64,000 nucleotides of DNA from Isoetes taiwanensis (GCA_021234155.1 JAJEKV010000071.1:5020483-5084482), one strand, 5' to 3'; shown: positions 46,090 to 59,836, numbered from the stretch's first letter. Made by a program: numbers and translations. The notes: generated from the letters alone by a model not told the origin.

Positions 46090-46250
46090 CTTTTTGCCTG
46101 AATCCCTCCATTCATAGGTTGTAATCCTGGTTTTACATTCACCCATGAAGTCATTGCTCAGAATTATGAAGAAAGTGGACTCTGCAATGGAAGCACTCAT
46201 CAGGCAAGAATGAAAGCTGGTCTTTCCCTCATGGTGAGTTGTGCAAAGCG
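46090..46250 (-). CDS. Coding-like exon, unrecognised (copy 2)
   Basis: Equivalent of 7503-7665, identical over most of its length and changed only at the upstream edge. Confidence 0.3.
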
Positions 46251-47179
46251 GTGGTGGAGGACGAGAAATTTATCTATGCATTATGAAGCCCTACACAATA
46301 TCCGCCCGGGATACTATCCGCTAAAGCACAAATTGTCTATTCAGACTTCTTGAAGGGGGCAATATTTCAAATTTAAAATAAAAAAAATGTGGTGGATATG
46401 ACAGGATGATCTCGAAGATCTAAATGGAAGCCTACACTTATAAGAAGCAAAAATATTGGATCATATTTTTCCCTTGCCAAATGGATAGCAGTAATAGAAT
46501 GCTTTACCAGAATTTTTTGCCGATGTAGCGTTGACCATGCATCTATTGAAAGACTTGAAAGCATATACATCTCAACCACAAACGAATCTGCAACATAATG
46601 CTAAACCATAATGAATCTATGAATGTCAATGCAAAAGAAAGTATCAATAGATCATGTCTGTAATAAAGGTTTAAAAATTGCCTAGTGAGTAAAGCTATAA
46701 GAATATATCAAAGCCTAGATTCATATTATCAAAACAAGGTGCAAAGCACTGTAGATTGACCCCAAAATGCTATTATGAATAAAGCTTTATAAATGTATCT
46801 TCATTATTTAAATTATTTAATTATTTTGAAAGTAGTATAGGAACATGGATGAATCATTTTGTTGCATATGTCTTTGTTTTGCAAAGGCGAAGAGGTAAGT
46901 GGCCAATATATCGAAGATGTTGTTTTTAAATTACGATCCAGGTGTTGACAATTCATGTGTATTTTTTTTTTTGTTAAAGGGTGATCGTAACTTTTTTTCT
47001 TATGTTTAGATGTAGATTTTGAACATTATTTATTAGCATGTGTTTGTGTTGAATGGTTAAGTCCTTTGAGGTGTAGGGTTGAGTTAGTGTTGAATAACAT
47101 GAGTAGCATTATGGGATTTGAATTTTTAAAATCACGTAAAAGTAAATCATTTATATAAAAGTGTCTAGTTTTGCTTCAA

Positions 47180-47720
47180 AAGCAAAGATTTCTACAATTA
47201 TTAAAGCAGGGAAAGCTCATAGGCAGTGTTGATTGTCTAGTTTTTCGTACTTTCGATGATTACGTTTGCACAATTGATTTTGAATATCCCTATTGGATTT
47301 TGTTGAGATACTCGTTCCGCGGAATTTTTAGTGGCGGCGTCATCATTTCATTATACAATTCTCCATCGTCCATTCCATATGCTTTGTCAAAGGAGTTCAT
47401 TTAGGAAGAGTGCTTTGTATGCTTTGCACGTATTTGTAGATGGAACCGGCAAGTGTTAGTCTTGGCTTTGGATTTGCAGTTTCACATCGTCTTGTGTGTT
47501 CTTCATACGTTTGTTTGTGCAATGTGTACAAGCGTATCGTATGCTATCGAAATTGTTAGTTTGTGCTTCAAATTTGCCTTTGATCTGCGGGCCATATGTC
47601 GATTACATCTTGAAATTACTTGCATATATTTGTGATTGGTACAATTGTTTGCTTACCAGATTCGTCCTTCTTTGTTTTCGACATGACTTGGATACACAAT
47701 GTCTTTCATCGTCGAATTGT
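47180..47720 (-). pseudogene. Coding-like remnant, unrecognised (copy 2)
   Basis: Equivalent of 8595-9150, with the central part scrambled by differences at CG/CHG sites. MKDIVYPSHVENKEGR is open at 47,710-47,655. Confidence 0.3.
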
Positions 47721-50119
47721 TAATAATGTCGTTAGAAGGGCATATGTGAGATTTAAAGCAGTTTGCACCGTTTGAATTTGTTGCTTCATTTAAAAAGAAT
47801 GGGATTGGAATGTAGAACTTAAAATTAGTCAATGTGTTAGTACATCTTGGTGCCGACAAATCAAGCAAGATCGTTGTGTATATGCATTGTGAGCATTAAT
47901 TGTACTTCTATAACATAATTCTAAGCGTGACAATTCTTGGAGCGGTATGTACAATATATTTGGCGAAACTCCATTAGAGATTCCATCTCAACGTTATACA
48001 ATGTATAGTAGAATAAGGTGCTAATTGTAGACTCTAGACATTTGGATAATGAAAAAAAATTGAAATATGACAACTCAAATGTTGATGTAAGCGTGCTCAA
48101 ACCACCCAAGAAAGGTCGATCACGAGGGGTTCACTCCACAACATTATTTATTTAAGCTCCCTTAGGTATGGTTTCAAGGTTTTAATATTAAAATTCCACT
48201 TCCATAGCTAACTAATTTATTGAGACAAGTAATGCGAGAGTCTCATAATTACGTGCTTCTGACTTTAAAATCTATAGGGTCTTCACGGACCGCAAATGAA
48301 AAGTAACCAACCCTTGTCCACTGATCCCCGGACTAGGCCTCATCTCGGGAACAAGCCTGTATAATCATCCTAGATCACAGTTGATTTATTAGCTTCAAAT
48401 TACGTAAATGTCTTAGTTAATACAACTAGTCATAGAAATTCTTACAACTTGTTATTACTCTGCCCAGACGTCATGCTCGAATTTCCTCTGTTGGCTAATT
48501 CTTTCTTAAGCCCAGGCGCCACCCAATTCCTTCTATGATTACCTAACTTTATAATTTTCTTTTAACATGCCAACAATGAGTTCAAAGCAACAAATTGACA
48601 AATCAAACATAAACAACAAATAAAGACCACAACCCAAAAAAGTTACAGAAAAGAAAACAGCAACACAGCAAGCAACGAAGATAGACATGTTTCGGCCTCT
48701 TTGGGCTCTGATTTTTGGCATGGATTCACCATCTACCACTGACCCACCACCAAATCGACATGATCAAGCCCAAATCGACCTGATTCCGCTGATTTTGAGG
48801 CATTTTTGGGGCGGTTGGATCGCTTGAGAAGCTCTTCAAACACTGCCGAATAGCCATGCCAGTCCTTAATTCCTTCAAAATAGGCCTTTAAACTCAATTT
48901 AGGCCCTCTCTAAGTAGTTTCAGCATGTTCTAACCATGCCCAATCCACGCCATGAGACATGTGCTCAGTTTTTTTTTTTCTTCTGATCAATCCCATCTTG
49001 GTTTTGTCGGATCCAATTCACATCCTCAGAACAAATCAATCCTTCTTCCGATGATCTTTCAAAAGCCCATCTTACAAATCCAATTACCCGGATACAAAGC
49101 CTCTCAATGACAACTCTTAACAAAAGCATGTACAATCATGGCAGCCTATGCAAACCTCAATTGAATCCTAAAAATTAGAATTCAAACCCCACCTGAAAAG
49201 GAAGAACGATTTGATGCCGTTTATTCAGCTCCTGCCTCAGATAGCCTCCTCCGCTCCTCTGCGACTCAAATTCCTTCTGGAGCTCCTCTCTTGCAACAAT
49301 TCCTCACGTACCACCAAAAGCCCTCTTCTATAATTTTTTCTTTTTTTATAGTTTGGCTTATGTGGATTTACTTATGTGGATATATGAACCCAAAGATAAA
49401 TTCTAAAAAAGGAATCTCTAGCCCAAAGGTTAAAAAAACCAATAGTTTTTCACAAAAAACCGAGTTTCCGATCGTAGGGAAAAATAATTTGGCGTCCAAA
49501 ACACGGAAAACCTTAAGCGTATATTCATGCAAAAAAAACCAAAAAGTTTTTTCACCATAGGAAATACAATCGTGTGTGGCGTCGGATTATCGGATATACC
49601 CGATATGCGAGAATATGCCAAAACCAACCCTCCCCTAACGAATTGCCCCTTAGCGGGGGCAATCAAAAAAAAAATTGGCAATGTTGCAATTGAATATCTT
49701 ACATTCTTTGTACTTGAGCGATTGCTCAACATATATATGAATAAAAGCATTCCATACGCATCCTTGCGATGGCGATTGACATCGAGAGATCTCTGAGAGA
49801 TCGAATATGTAACTTTTTGAACAACAGGATTTGACCTTAGCAATAAAAACCAACAAACCATAAAATTCCCATAAAATGCTGAGCTCTTCAGCAATCATGG
49901 CATGCATGCCAAGATGCAGCCAGAAAGGGAAACTCAACATGAGTATGCTAGATCGGATAAGGTATGCTCACAGGAAGCCCAAAAAGAAAGTGGAAATCAT
50001 ACGAAAAGATAATATTTTATTTTTGGAACGTCGGATATATTTCCCGGCATCTAAACACAAAAATCTTAGGAAATCGACTTAAAAAAAAAACAAAAACTTT
50101 TTCCACCAACCGGAAAATC

Positions 50120-50868
50120 CCAAATTAACAAGATTGATACTTCACGAATCCCATAATAAGATTATATATATTTTGAACTCTTATTGATTTTAATAATTTG
50201 TCTTAACTTAGATCAAAACTATGATGGTTATTAAAGTATAAAATTGCTTTCTAAACTAATTTTCACTTTAATCTGTTTACACTTAAATTTCCATCTAAGA
50301 AAAGCTCTATATAATTAAATGTTATTTTTCAAAATACTTAAAGAAAATTTTAGGCTAAAGTTAATTAAATGATTACACTTATGCTTTAACAAAAAAAAAA
50401 TGAAATGAAAAAACTTTATGATTGAATAATTTTCAATATATTTTCATCTATTTATAGTTATATTTAAAACGTTAACTTTATCATTTAATTAATTTCAAAC
50501 TAAATTTTTTCTTAAAGTGCTTTTTAAAAAGTGTTAAAAGCTTGTAAATTGTGAAATTCTCATAATAATTTTAAGTCATAAACTTATCAAACCATCATAT
50601 TTCATTTAGAAATTATCATGATTATTAAATATTAAATATGTTAAATCCTTTGAAAATTGAAATTTTATATTCTTGAAATGTCTAATTCTAAATAGATTCA
50701 AGTGAAAATTAGTTTTAAGCAATTCTATGCTTTGATAATCGTTACATTTTAATTTAAGGATAAACTTATATAATTAAAACTTATAAAAATATAATAATCA
50801 AGAAGAATTAAACAATACATATATTCTTATAATGTCATCCTTGAAGTGCTATCTATTAAATCTGAATA
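50120..50868. mobile_element. Fold-back element F1 (copy 2)
   Basis: Almost letter-identical to 11,545-12,290 apart from a handful of small indels. Confidence 0.7.
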
Positions 50869-50919
50869 AGTCCAAGTTTTAATTGAATATATCATTAATC
50901 TTTGAGGGACATCATTATC

Positions 50920-51120
50920 CTAAGGAGGGAGAATGTGGCGTTCCCGAGAAATATCACGCTATAAATACATTATATTTTTGGGCCACATCAACTAATATAA
51001 GTCTATTTGAGTAGCCTTATGCGCCATTGAGGGGTGGAAAAGGGACATGTTTGTCTCATAAACTTTTGGATGAACTCCATGCCATTTGAGTGCAAATTAG
51101 CGAGGAAGAGAAGGTCTCTA
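50920..51120 (+). mobile_element. LTR-type retroelement fossil, LTR boundary (copy 2)
   Basis: Equivalent of 12,343-12,548. Purine-rich run followed by the TGTG start at 50,934. Broken relic, no coding part. Confidence 0.4.
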
Positions 51121-51122
51121 TG

Positions 51123-51335
51123 CTTCACAATTTAGAAGATCATCAATTTGGAGGGGAGGCTTTCTTGCTACTTTTGATAAAGCTTTGGATGTGTCAAGGT
51201 TGAGGCCATTCGTCAATAGTAATCCAAGCCTCATTTTTCCCATACTCTCATGATAGCTGATACTTGCTTCAAGTTACGGCTGGGAAAAAACCACGGAGGT
51301 TCTATCGATCCAGCGAACAATCCACATTAAAAAAT
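51123..51335 (-). CDS. Coding-like frame, unrecognised (copy 2)
   Basis: Equivalent of 12,535-12,756, identical except for a small cluster of changes near 51,275-51,295 that shifts the N-terminal part. Confidence 0.25.
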
Positions 51336-51656
51336 TCAATGCTCTAATTTCAAAAAAAGATCAGCAGGGCCGAAAAATAAGCTGCAACACTCAATCTGGA
51401 GCTCCAAAAGCAGCTTACGATACTAATTTGGAAGAATTTAAGACAGAGGAGAGGTCTATGTTTGAAAATACCAATGGATGGGATTTAATACGGTGTATAA
51501 GGTCAATCCAGTCCGTTGAAACATGTCTTAAATGGAGAGCGAAAATAGGACGGAAGATGGGCGGCTAAGATGTGCCCCTGTGGAAAAGGAAGATTCAATC
51601 CGAGCCTTTCGTTGGGGTCCACTAGGATGAATTTGGGTTGACACGTAGAGAAGATG

Positions 51657-52383
51657 TTATTCAAATATAATAAATGTACTTCAAGGATGCCATGATAATA
51701 TTATATGTATTTTTAGCTCTTATTGATTTTAATAATTTCTTAAATATGATACTTACTAAAGTTTAAAGTTGCTTTCCAAACTAATTCTTGGTTCCATCTA
51801 TTTAGAATTAAATTTTCATCTAAGATAACCCTGTATAATTAAAATGATGTTTTTTTTTTTAATATTTAAAGAAAGTTTTAAATTGAAATTAATTAAATGA
51901 TTACGTTTATGTTTAATAAATAATGAATAGTTTATTATTGATTAATTGTCAATATATTTTATTTTATCAATAATAAATTATTCAATAGTTATTATTAAAC
52001 CAATAACTTTATATCATTTAATTAATTTCAACCTAAAACTTTCCTTACTATTTTTAAAAGTGTAGAAGTTTATAAGTTGTGAAATTATAATAATAGTTTT
52101 AAGTCAATCGCTTATCAAACCATCAGATTTCATTTAATTATCATGATTGCTAAATCTTGAATCTGTTAAATCACTAAAAATTGAAATTTTTATATTCTTG
52201 AAATGTCTAATTCTAAATAGATCCAAATAAAAATTAGTTTGGAAATCAAGTTTATTCTTTGATAACCATTATAGTTTTAATTTAAAGATAAACTTATAAA
52301 AATTATAACAATCAAGAAGAATCAATCAATACATATATTTTTGTAATGGCATTCTTGAAATGTTATCTATTAAATCTGAATAA
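51657..52383. mobile_element. Fold-back element F2 (copy 2)
   Basis: Equivalent of 13,074-13,786. It retains CATCTATTTAGAATTA in the left arm, which pairs with the right arm and is missing from copy 1, so this copy is the more complete one. Confidence 0.75.
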
Positions 52384-52399
52384 GTCCAAATTTTGTTGA

Positions 52400-53610
52400 A
52401 TATGTCATGAAGACTATAGTCAAAGTTGAAGCTTTCCCATCTGCTCCGTCCAATTTGAGGAACTAGATTTTGATCTGGAGGTGTGGAACTTGGTTACTTT
52501 TCAGTCAACATGAATTCATTCATATGTATGTCTTTAGATTCTTCCTATAGCAGGACACAAGAACACAATTTGCTATTTGATCTTCCTCAAGCTTTTCTTG
52601 CTTAATGTCTTCCAAATTCAAAATGGGTTTGAGAGGAGCAGGGGTTAATACAGCAGTTGCTTCTAGGTAGTTGGTGTAGAATGATGATCTGACCAAGGAG
52701 GCTCTTAAAAAGACATTGTTTTGCCTCTAGATCCTAACTGCGACAAACCAAATCATGTTCTCGACACCCGGAGGATGGCTTTCATCGCTATGGCAAAGGA
52801 TCTAAGAAAATGAGGAAAATTTTCTCCTATCCATATTCAATTCTAAATGGAATTCTACTATGCAACTTGATGGGTCTTTCATAGACTGTATAGACTTCCA
52901 TTTAACAAGAGTGAAGCTCTTGTGAACCTCTCCTGGGAGTTTTCGATTCTTCCTTTTGCATCTGAGAGTAGTTAGAATAGCATCAATGCAGTAGTTTGTT
53001 GTGTATCATCGAAATTTGTTGAGCAAGAGATGTGGTTGTTTACTACTCAGTCATTTGGAGTTGCTGCAAGCTTGCAAGACAAGACAGAAACAATGCAGGT
53101 ATGTTCATATTTTCAAACTGACATATGATCTCTTCCATCTAAAACAAGGATATTATATTTAATATGCTTTTCTAGATCTGGTGTGCTTGTAGAAGATGTG
53201 TCTTTGCGAGGATTTAAATACTTTGAAAAGCGGGAGGCATTGTAAAATGGAATGCATGTAGATTGGATTGATTGTTCCAAAGATAGTACATTATATTAGT
53301 GGATATAGTATCACGGATATCTAATATCTAATATTTTTGTTGTGGGATAATAATGATCCTTTATAGCTGCAGCCTTTACTATTATGCTTTGTATTTGAAT
53401 ATGTCTAGAAGGAAATCTTGCAAATCTAATAATTGCATGCAGAATTTTTTAACGCATGTTAGCATGTTGCACACATATTTATATCGTGGAGCATATTTAT
53501 TCAATATGATCTGTTTCTTTTATCATTTCTAGCTTTAAATCATGCCCATTTGATAGTTCTTGATCATTTTTTGGTGCTCAAGAGCCACTCCTTACCATAG
53601 ATATGTTCGT
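52400..53610. other. No assigned gene; equivalent of 13,800-15,017
   Basis: It contains the same possible exon with a CAG/GTATGTTC donor (about 52,990-53,098). Identical to copy 1 over roughly 52,810-53,160. Confidence 0.3.
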
Positions 53611-53919
53611 ATTTAAATTAAAATCCCCCTTAAACCCCCTTTGGTTTGGGTGCATATTCACGCCGGGGTTACTTGGACAACAAAGGCTGTCGGATGGGCA
53701 TATTTGCCCTTTATTCAAGATCGGACCGTACATAGCGATCCTCGCTTGTGGGGTATGCATGTACAAGGTTTGCAAAATACTATAAGGATTGAGAATGTAC
53801 TTAATGGTGTTAATTTTGTACATGTATTGTAAATTTTTGAGGCTCTCATTTGTCCCTCGTAACCCCAGCGTGAATATGCACCCAAACCAAAGGGGTTTAA
53901 GGGGGATTTTAATTTAAAT
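53611..53919. mobile_element. Inverted-repeat element, interior in opposite orientation (copy 2)
   Basis: Arms at 53,611-53,672 and 53,859-53,919. The interior starts ...AGGCTGTCGGATGGGCATAT and ends ...GAGGCTCTCATTTGTCC, the reverse complement of the interior at 15,081-15,271. Flanking sequence outside the arms is colinear with copy 1 on both sides, so only the interior (or the whole symmetric element) has been inverted. Confidence 0.92.
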
Positions 53920-53992
53920 GTATCAAATGCAATGGTTTGTGTTAATAATGTTAGTTGTGCGTTAATGGTTTGTGTTAACTAAAGACATTTTT

Positions 53993-54007
53993 GGCCCCTT
54001 CGGGGCC
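53993..54007. repeat. Small perfect hairpin (copy 2)
   Basis: GGCCCCTTCGGGGCC, unchanged from 15,408-15,422. Confidence 0.6.
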
Positions 54008-54352
54008 TTAAGGATGGTGTAGGGGTGTAGATATAGGCATTACCTAATACTCTAATGATGGATGGTATATCATAGCCTCACAAATCTAACAAACTAGAGG
54101 TGCTCATGTTATAATATTATACCAATAGCAATATTAATACATGAGGTAGCATGTAATAATACAATTTATTAATAATAAAAAAACAGTTAAATCCTCGTTG
54201 TTTTTTCTTCAAGTTGCATCAAGCATTTAGCTTTGGGTTATGCAACCATTTATAATGGTAGAAAAGGCACAAGCTAGTCTCCTGTCTTTTAATACAAAAT
54301 AAAAAGAGAATTATGAGACTAGGTAGGAACACTTAACAAGCTGAGATTTTAC

Positions 54353-55326
54353 AAGAATCAGCTGAACAATCCGATCAAACCGCGTGTGCCATAGTCCTCT
54401 GCATAGTTTTGCCTGAAACTTTTAAAAACCGGACTTTGACACACCCGAGTTGGGTTTGGGTTTTGAGCAAGGACTATCGGTATGTCTTTGCAATAACATG
54501 AAATCCTTTCCAATTTGGTATCTGTTTTATAAATGGCACAATACATGTTAACATTCTATCTCCAAAGAGAAAAGGAAAAAAAAGATTTATTAACGTACAC
54601 TAAAGACCACAAAGACTTAAAAACTAGTTGCAGCATTGACAACAATAAAAAGAAGGGAAGGAAAGAAAGATTTATATCTACCGAAGAGATATGTAGCCTA
54701 TGAGACCAAATATCTAGCATTATAACAACCGGAGTAGCTCGGCAACCAACCAGGAAGACTTTTCGACTAATAGTGATATCAGACATTGGGGAGCTTAATG
54801 CCAAATAAAGACACCTGTATTGGCAACTAGAAAGAACTTCTCCTACATAAGAGCCATGCTGTGTGAAGATCTTTACCATGCGTCTCCAGGTCTTACACAT
54901 GAGACATTCTATTTCTGTGATGCCAAATTGCCGATCAATCAAGCCATTGGCTAAATTCATTGCCACCTATATTGACCAGTGCTAAGTTGCGGTTTGGCCC
55001 GATCAACCCTCTTTCGGGTTCGATATGGCCTTCATTAATTTGACCAGCGAGGTTGCTACGACAAAAGCGCTTCCGTGCCCATCCATGGGCGCCTTTTATC
55101 TTACTCTCGAGGGAATGAATGTATCGGCATTGTTTTAAGTAATTGTATTGTAGCATTACATGCTTTTCATACTGTCGCATTATTAATAACAAATCTCAAT
55201 CTATCTAAACATTATAAACTATGGGGATGCAAATCCTCATACCAGTGGCATGGAAGGGAGTCCAAGACTCGTTCAAGAATTCGAGAAGATCTGACACCAC
55301 ACTGGCTTGCTCCAGAGTCTTGTCAA
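54353..55326 (-). pseudogene. Aspartyl aminopeptidase (M18), two exons only (copy 2)
   Basis: Exon A at 55,326-55,243 reads DLLEFLNESWTPFHAT with the same phase-1 donor. Exon B at 54,521-54,353 is more damaged than in copy 1: the HTDSPC segment is interrupted, and WHTWFD reads WHTRFD. The same intermediate exons are missing, so the loss preceded the duplication. Confidence 0.7.
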
Positions 55327-55360
55327 CTGCAAGATTATAGCCATAGCAATCGCAATCCAA

Positions 55361-56028
55361 TACAATGATGTTGTAAAATATTACAACAATCTTCTTCGAG
55401 CCGAAGTTAAGAACCTGCAGGCCCAGCTTCCAGGATCAACGCTCATCTACATGAATACATTTGATATCTAATACGGCCTAACTGCATCTGCATTTAATTA
55501 TGGTATGCTCATTTCTCCATCACTGATTTCAATTCGTCTTCTCAAAAAGATCACTCTGTTTGATTCATTTCCTCAAAAAGATAACTCTGTCACAATAATT
55601 CGCGATTGTTTATTTCCACCGACCGATTCTTGCCCATAATAAATGCAAGACCAATTATTTCCCCTGTTTTTTTAAGCATACAAATTAGGTCAAAAGCATT
55701 GCATTAGCTTAGGCAGAAAAAGTGCAATTATTCTGCAAAATCTAAGGTAAGATCTATCCCAACAGGTTTTCAATACAGAACAAAAGCCTGCTGCGGCATA
55801 GGAGGAAATTACAACTACAATTATGCGGTCCAATGTGGAGAAAGCAAGCAAATAAACGGAATGCAAGTTATTTCTACTACCTGTTTAGATCCGTCGAAAC
55901 ATTTGAACTGGGATGGAGTACATTATACAGATGCAGCCAACTGGATCATCACAAGACAGATTCTTACAGGCAAATATTTCGAGCCCGCTTATCCTCTGTA
56001 TCAGATTTGCAAGCTTCGATCCGTCTAA
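55361..56028 (+). pseudogene. GDSL esterase/lipase, 3' exons (copy 2)
   Basis: The upstream exon ends at 55,502 with donor ATG/GTATGC. The acceptor is CCCAACAG, and the last exon runs 55,766-56,028 to TAA. Across the junction the protein reads FNYG then FQYRTKACCGIGGNYNYNY, the family's YGF...ACCG motif, followed by AVQCGESKQINGMQV, then LNWDGVHYTDAANWIITRQI with the catalytic DxxH pair and LTGKYFEPAY. The last exon is fully open and ends about where the family ends. The upstream exon has one frame change near TTTGATATC. The N-terminal half with the nucleophilic serine is absent from the window, so this is a gene fragment with good splice signals. Confidence 0.85.
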
Positions 56029-56885
56029 CTCCCCCTATCTGCCATTCTCAGAACCCTAAAACCCCTAAAATGGTCGACCCCTAAATTGGATTTCATCTTT
56101 CTTTAACCAAAAATTAGATACAAGGGCGCACTCTAGAAATACTATTTAGTATGCCTCCACGAATACAACGCAGAAATCATAGGAAAACCATGTGAAAAAC
56201 CGTATAAAACCACAAAAAACCCCCCCCTGTTATAATGCTAGATATTGAAATTCATGTCGGGTCTTTTTGGCAGTTTGCATTTGCTCAAAACCTTCATTAT
56301 ATGCTGACACTTGAATCTATTATCTAGAGGGACTCTGTTCAATTTGTTTATTGTCTGGGTATTCAAACTGGCAAAATTTAAGACTACTGCTTTTGAAGTG
56401 ATGCCTTTTTATTGAAAATGCGTTCCTCTGTTATAACTATCTTATTTACAAACAAGATTGCGTATTAAACGGGAGCAAATCATCGAAATGAGAGCAAAAG
56501 AATATTCCTTAAAGATTCCTTTTTTTTACAAAAAGGGGGTAAAAAGCAAGGTAAAAAAAAAAAAAAAAGATGCATGAAATTCTATTTTGACCCCCAAGCG
56601 ACTAGTTTTTTTTTTTTTTTGAAAGAATTGACTTTTTAAAGACACTTTTTTAGCAAATAGAATGTCCTTGAAGTATGTTTTAAGAGAGAAACTCTAATTT
56701 GAGGAGGATAAAATATTTAACAAAAATTGAAGTAAAATCTCTAGCTGAAAGCTGTAGTATTCTCAAAATTTGAAGATAAAATCTTCATATTCACATGCAA
56801 AATTCTGAGTTGTTTTCTAAGACTCGAGTTATGCACAAAAGTGTGAGGAGTGATGAAGGAGGGATCGGGGCGTCATCATATTCAT

Positions 56886-57570
56886 TTATGCCTTCCTCAT
56901 CACCTTCACTTTTTCCTTTGTCACTTTCGAGGAAGTGCTTGAGTTGTCTTCCTCGTCACTATCAACAGATGGTGAAGCATTGCCACCACCACTCCCTTCC
57001 TCATCCTCTTCCTCGTAATTACAAGCCTTTTTAAGTAAATTGATAGTCCTCCGGCATAGGCGATTGTTAGATTTCAATTTAAAATCATAACACAATATAG
57101 TCCGTCATTAAGGTTCGACTCATCCCTACAACCCACTTTCTTGGACTTTCTCCCTTTTCCTTGGCTTCTCATTTCTAACTCATATCTACCTTCAAAAGCA
57201 TTTTTACGGCGTGCTACAAGCCAATGAATCTTGAGTTTAGTGACTAAGCCTACAACAATGGAGGCCTGGGAGGTCTTGAAGGATAGCCTCCCCGCTTGAA
57301 CCTCCTTGTCCAGCAACCTTGGAGACATCTTTTATTGTCCCAAGGTTGACAAACTCAGTCGGCGTACCGTTTGTTCAGCTCTTGCAAGCGTGTAGAAATG
57401 TGAGTGTGATGTACTTGCCCACGCACCGATTCTGAACCCACTGCGTTTGAAAATTTTCATAAATTGCGAGGCTAAATGCATTGTCGGTGATCTGCTTCAT
57501 TGGATCGCGATTAAACTTGACTATCTTGACACTTTCTTTGGTGCCCTCTTGCTTCCTTCTTTGCCACATA
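56886..57570 (-). pseudogene. Acidic/basic coding-like region, unrecognised (copy 2)
   Basis: Three minus-strand frames in series. First comes 57,569-57,375 (MWQRRKQEGTKESVKIVKF, then MKQITDNAFSLAIYENFQTQ). Then 57,328-57,074 (KLKIHWLVARRKNAFEGRYE, then RSQGKGRKSKKVGCRDES). Last comes 57,095-56,886 (LKSNNRLCRRTINLLKK, acidic tail, stop). The sense continues from frame to frame, suggesting one damaged coding region of about 200 residues. The tail is rich in Glu, Asp and Ser. No domain recognised. Confidence 0.4.
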
Positions 57571-57784
57571 AAAGATTAAAACAACCTTTGTTAAGAGTTG
57601 AAAAGGGATGCTGTATTCGAATAAAATTGAAGATTTGTGCGTTAAATGCAAGCAAAAGGAGGAAAAAAGCTTTTTAGAAAATAGGCGCACAAACATACTT
57701 TTTCATGTTATTTATTAACTAAAAAGTGGTTTTCTAAACTAAAAACAACAAAAAAAGGGCACTATTTTCCAAAAATTCAAGATT

Positions 57785-58130
57785 TGTATTCCGGAATACA
57801 CTTTGCCTTGAGACAAAAGGGCAAAGTGTATTCCAGAATACACTTCCCTTTGATCCGAAGGGCAAAGTGTATTCCAGAATACACTTTGCTCTTTTGACTG
57901 AAGGCAAAGTGTATTCAGGAATACACTTTGACCTTCAGGTTAAAGGCAAAGTGTATTCCGGAATACACTTTGCCTTCAGACAAAAAAACAAAGTGTACAC
58001 TTTGCCCTGCCAGTGAGGGCAATGTGTATTAGGAATACACTTTGCCCGCACAGTGAGGGCAATGTGTATTCTGGAATACACATTGCCTTTAGTCAAAAGG
58101 GAAAAGTGTATTCCGGAATACACTTTTCCC
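57785..58130. repeat. Tandem cluster of ~30-bp palindromes (copy 2)
   Basis: Nine units, centred near 57,793, 57,834, 57,875, 57,918, 57,960, 57,997, 58,033, 58,072 and 58,114, mostly GGCAAAGTGTATTCC joined to GGAATACACTTTGCC. The sixth has lost its ATTCCGGAAT centre, and the last three carry matched arm changes. Spacers follow the pattern TTNAGNCAAAAG or GCCAGTGA. Confidence 0.93.
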
Positions 58131-59213
58131 ACAAAATTAAACCAACACGGGGACAAAAGACGTACTATGTACTTTATATGCTTACCTGTCCATAGTTTTC
58201 GGTATGTAAAGTGGAATATAGCAAATCAATATAGATTGGAAGGCGCTCGGGCTGGCGACTAAATCTCTGGCGGAATAATGCATGGCCTGAGGCACTCAAT
58301 TTTTTCTCTAGCTACTATTCACGAGAAGAGACGTAGACACCGATAAAAGATGAAACAGGTGACAAAGGAGCAAATTGCGGATAAGGACCAACTGGGACAA
58401 AGCAAACAACATATCTTGAGGGCTTTGATTTAGACCTCGACTTATTTTTGCTAAATTATTTATTATTGGCTACAAAATCACGCCATATTTGATGTCTTGA
58501 AAGAAAGTAATAAAAAAAATTATTCTTATTTGTACCTTTTTTGGATGTCTTGAATTCCTAGTGAAATTTACGGTGTATTAATATGCGGAATTTTGCCATT
58601 TTCAAGTGCTCTTTTCTACACATGCAAGATCATCACTTCAAAAGAACCTAAAATGCACGATAAAATATTACATTTCCACTTGAAATCCCCAACTTCTTTT
58701 TGAAAATGATCAATTTTTAAATCTTGGTGTTTTTTTAAGGGAATCTTTGAAGCGGAGTGATGCAACACTCCCGTTTAGTTTCAATCGTGTTTACATCATA
58801 ATTATCTTATTTACATCATTAGACTTTTCGGATCGTGGGACATTTATATAATTGAATATTCTTTTACACCACATTTGATCTTCTTTGCAATAGTAAATGT
58901 GACAATAGTCTACTCTTACATTAATTGGTCAAGATGGTTTTCCTACTAGATAAGACCAAGAATAATCTTGTGCATTTGCTCATGGAACATAGGGTCTTCA
59001 TAAACCATGGGAGGAGTTTAGTCTAATTGCTATAGAGGAGGAATTGCATTGTGCAAGTATAAAGAGGTGGATCAAAACTGAACCCAACTTACAAAGATCG
59101 AATAAACCCAAATCTGAAATACAATCTTGATTTAAAATAGATGAAAATAAACAACTTTTTACCTAGAGAAGGAGTATTTTTTATTCTGAATTGAAATTTT
59201 GGGGAGTTGTGAA

Positions 59214-59235
59214 AGATAGATAGATAGATAGATAG
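59214..59235. repeat. (GATA)n microsatellite present only in copy 2
   Basis: About five GATA units in place of GAGAAATG at the equivalent position near 20,702 in copy 1. Confidence 0.9.
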
Positions 59236-59686
59236 TATTTTTCGTGTTCTAAAACATTCATATATCTTCAACCACAAAGTCCTTGAAACATTTACACACT
59301 TTAAGATGCATGAGGAGTATCCTAGGGAGATATAAATCATGTAAGTAGGAACTAGAATTTGAATGCATACTAACATTTATATGTACATCGTAGATTCCTC
59401 CACATTGTTGTCTATAGCTCACCATCCTACTTTACACTCCAAATTCTGCTCTTTGTTCTGTAATTGCCATTAAAAAGCTTCTTTAATCATTTAAGACTGT
59501 AATAGGCAAAATAACGTCATCCTACTCTAATATTTTATCTCTTTGCTATTGGTAGTATTTGATCTATTCATAGGCAGAAGGGCAGACGGCGGGCAGAGGC
59601 AGTGCAGAGGCATGCATGACAGGGCGGCCGGGTGGCGGCGGCGGAGGCGGCGGGCGAGAAAAACAAAGCAGAACACAGAACACACA

Positions 59687-59836
<150 letters not shown>

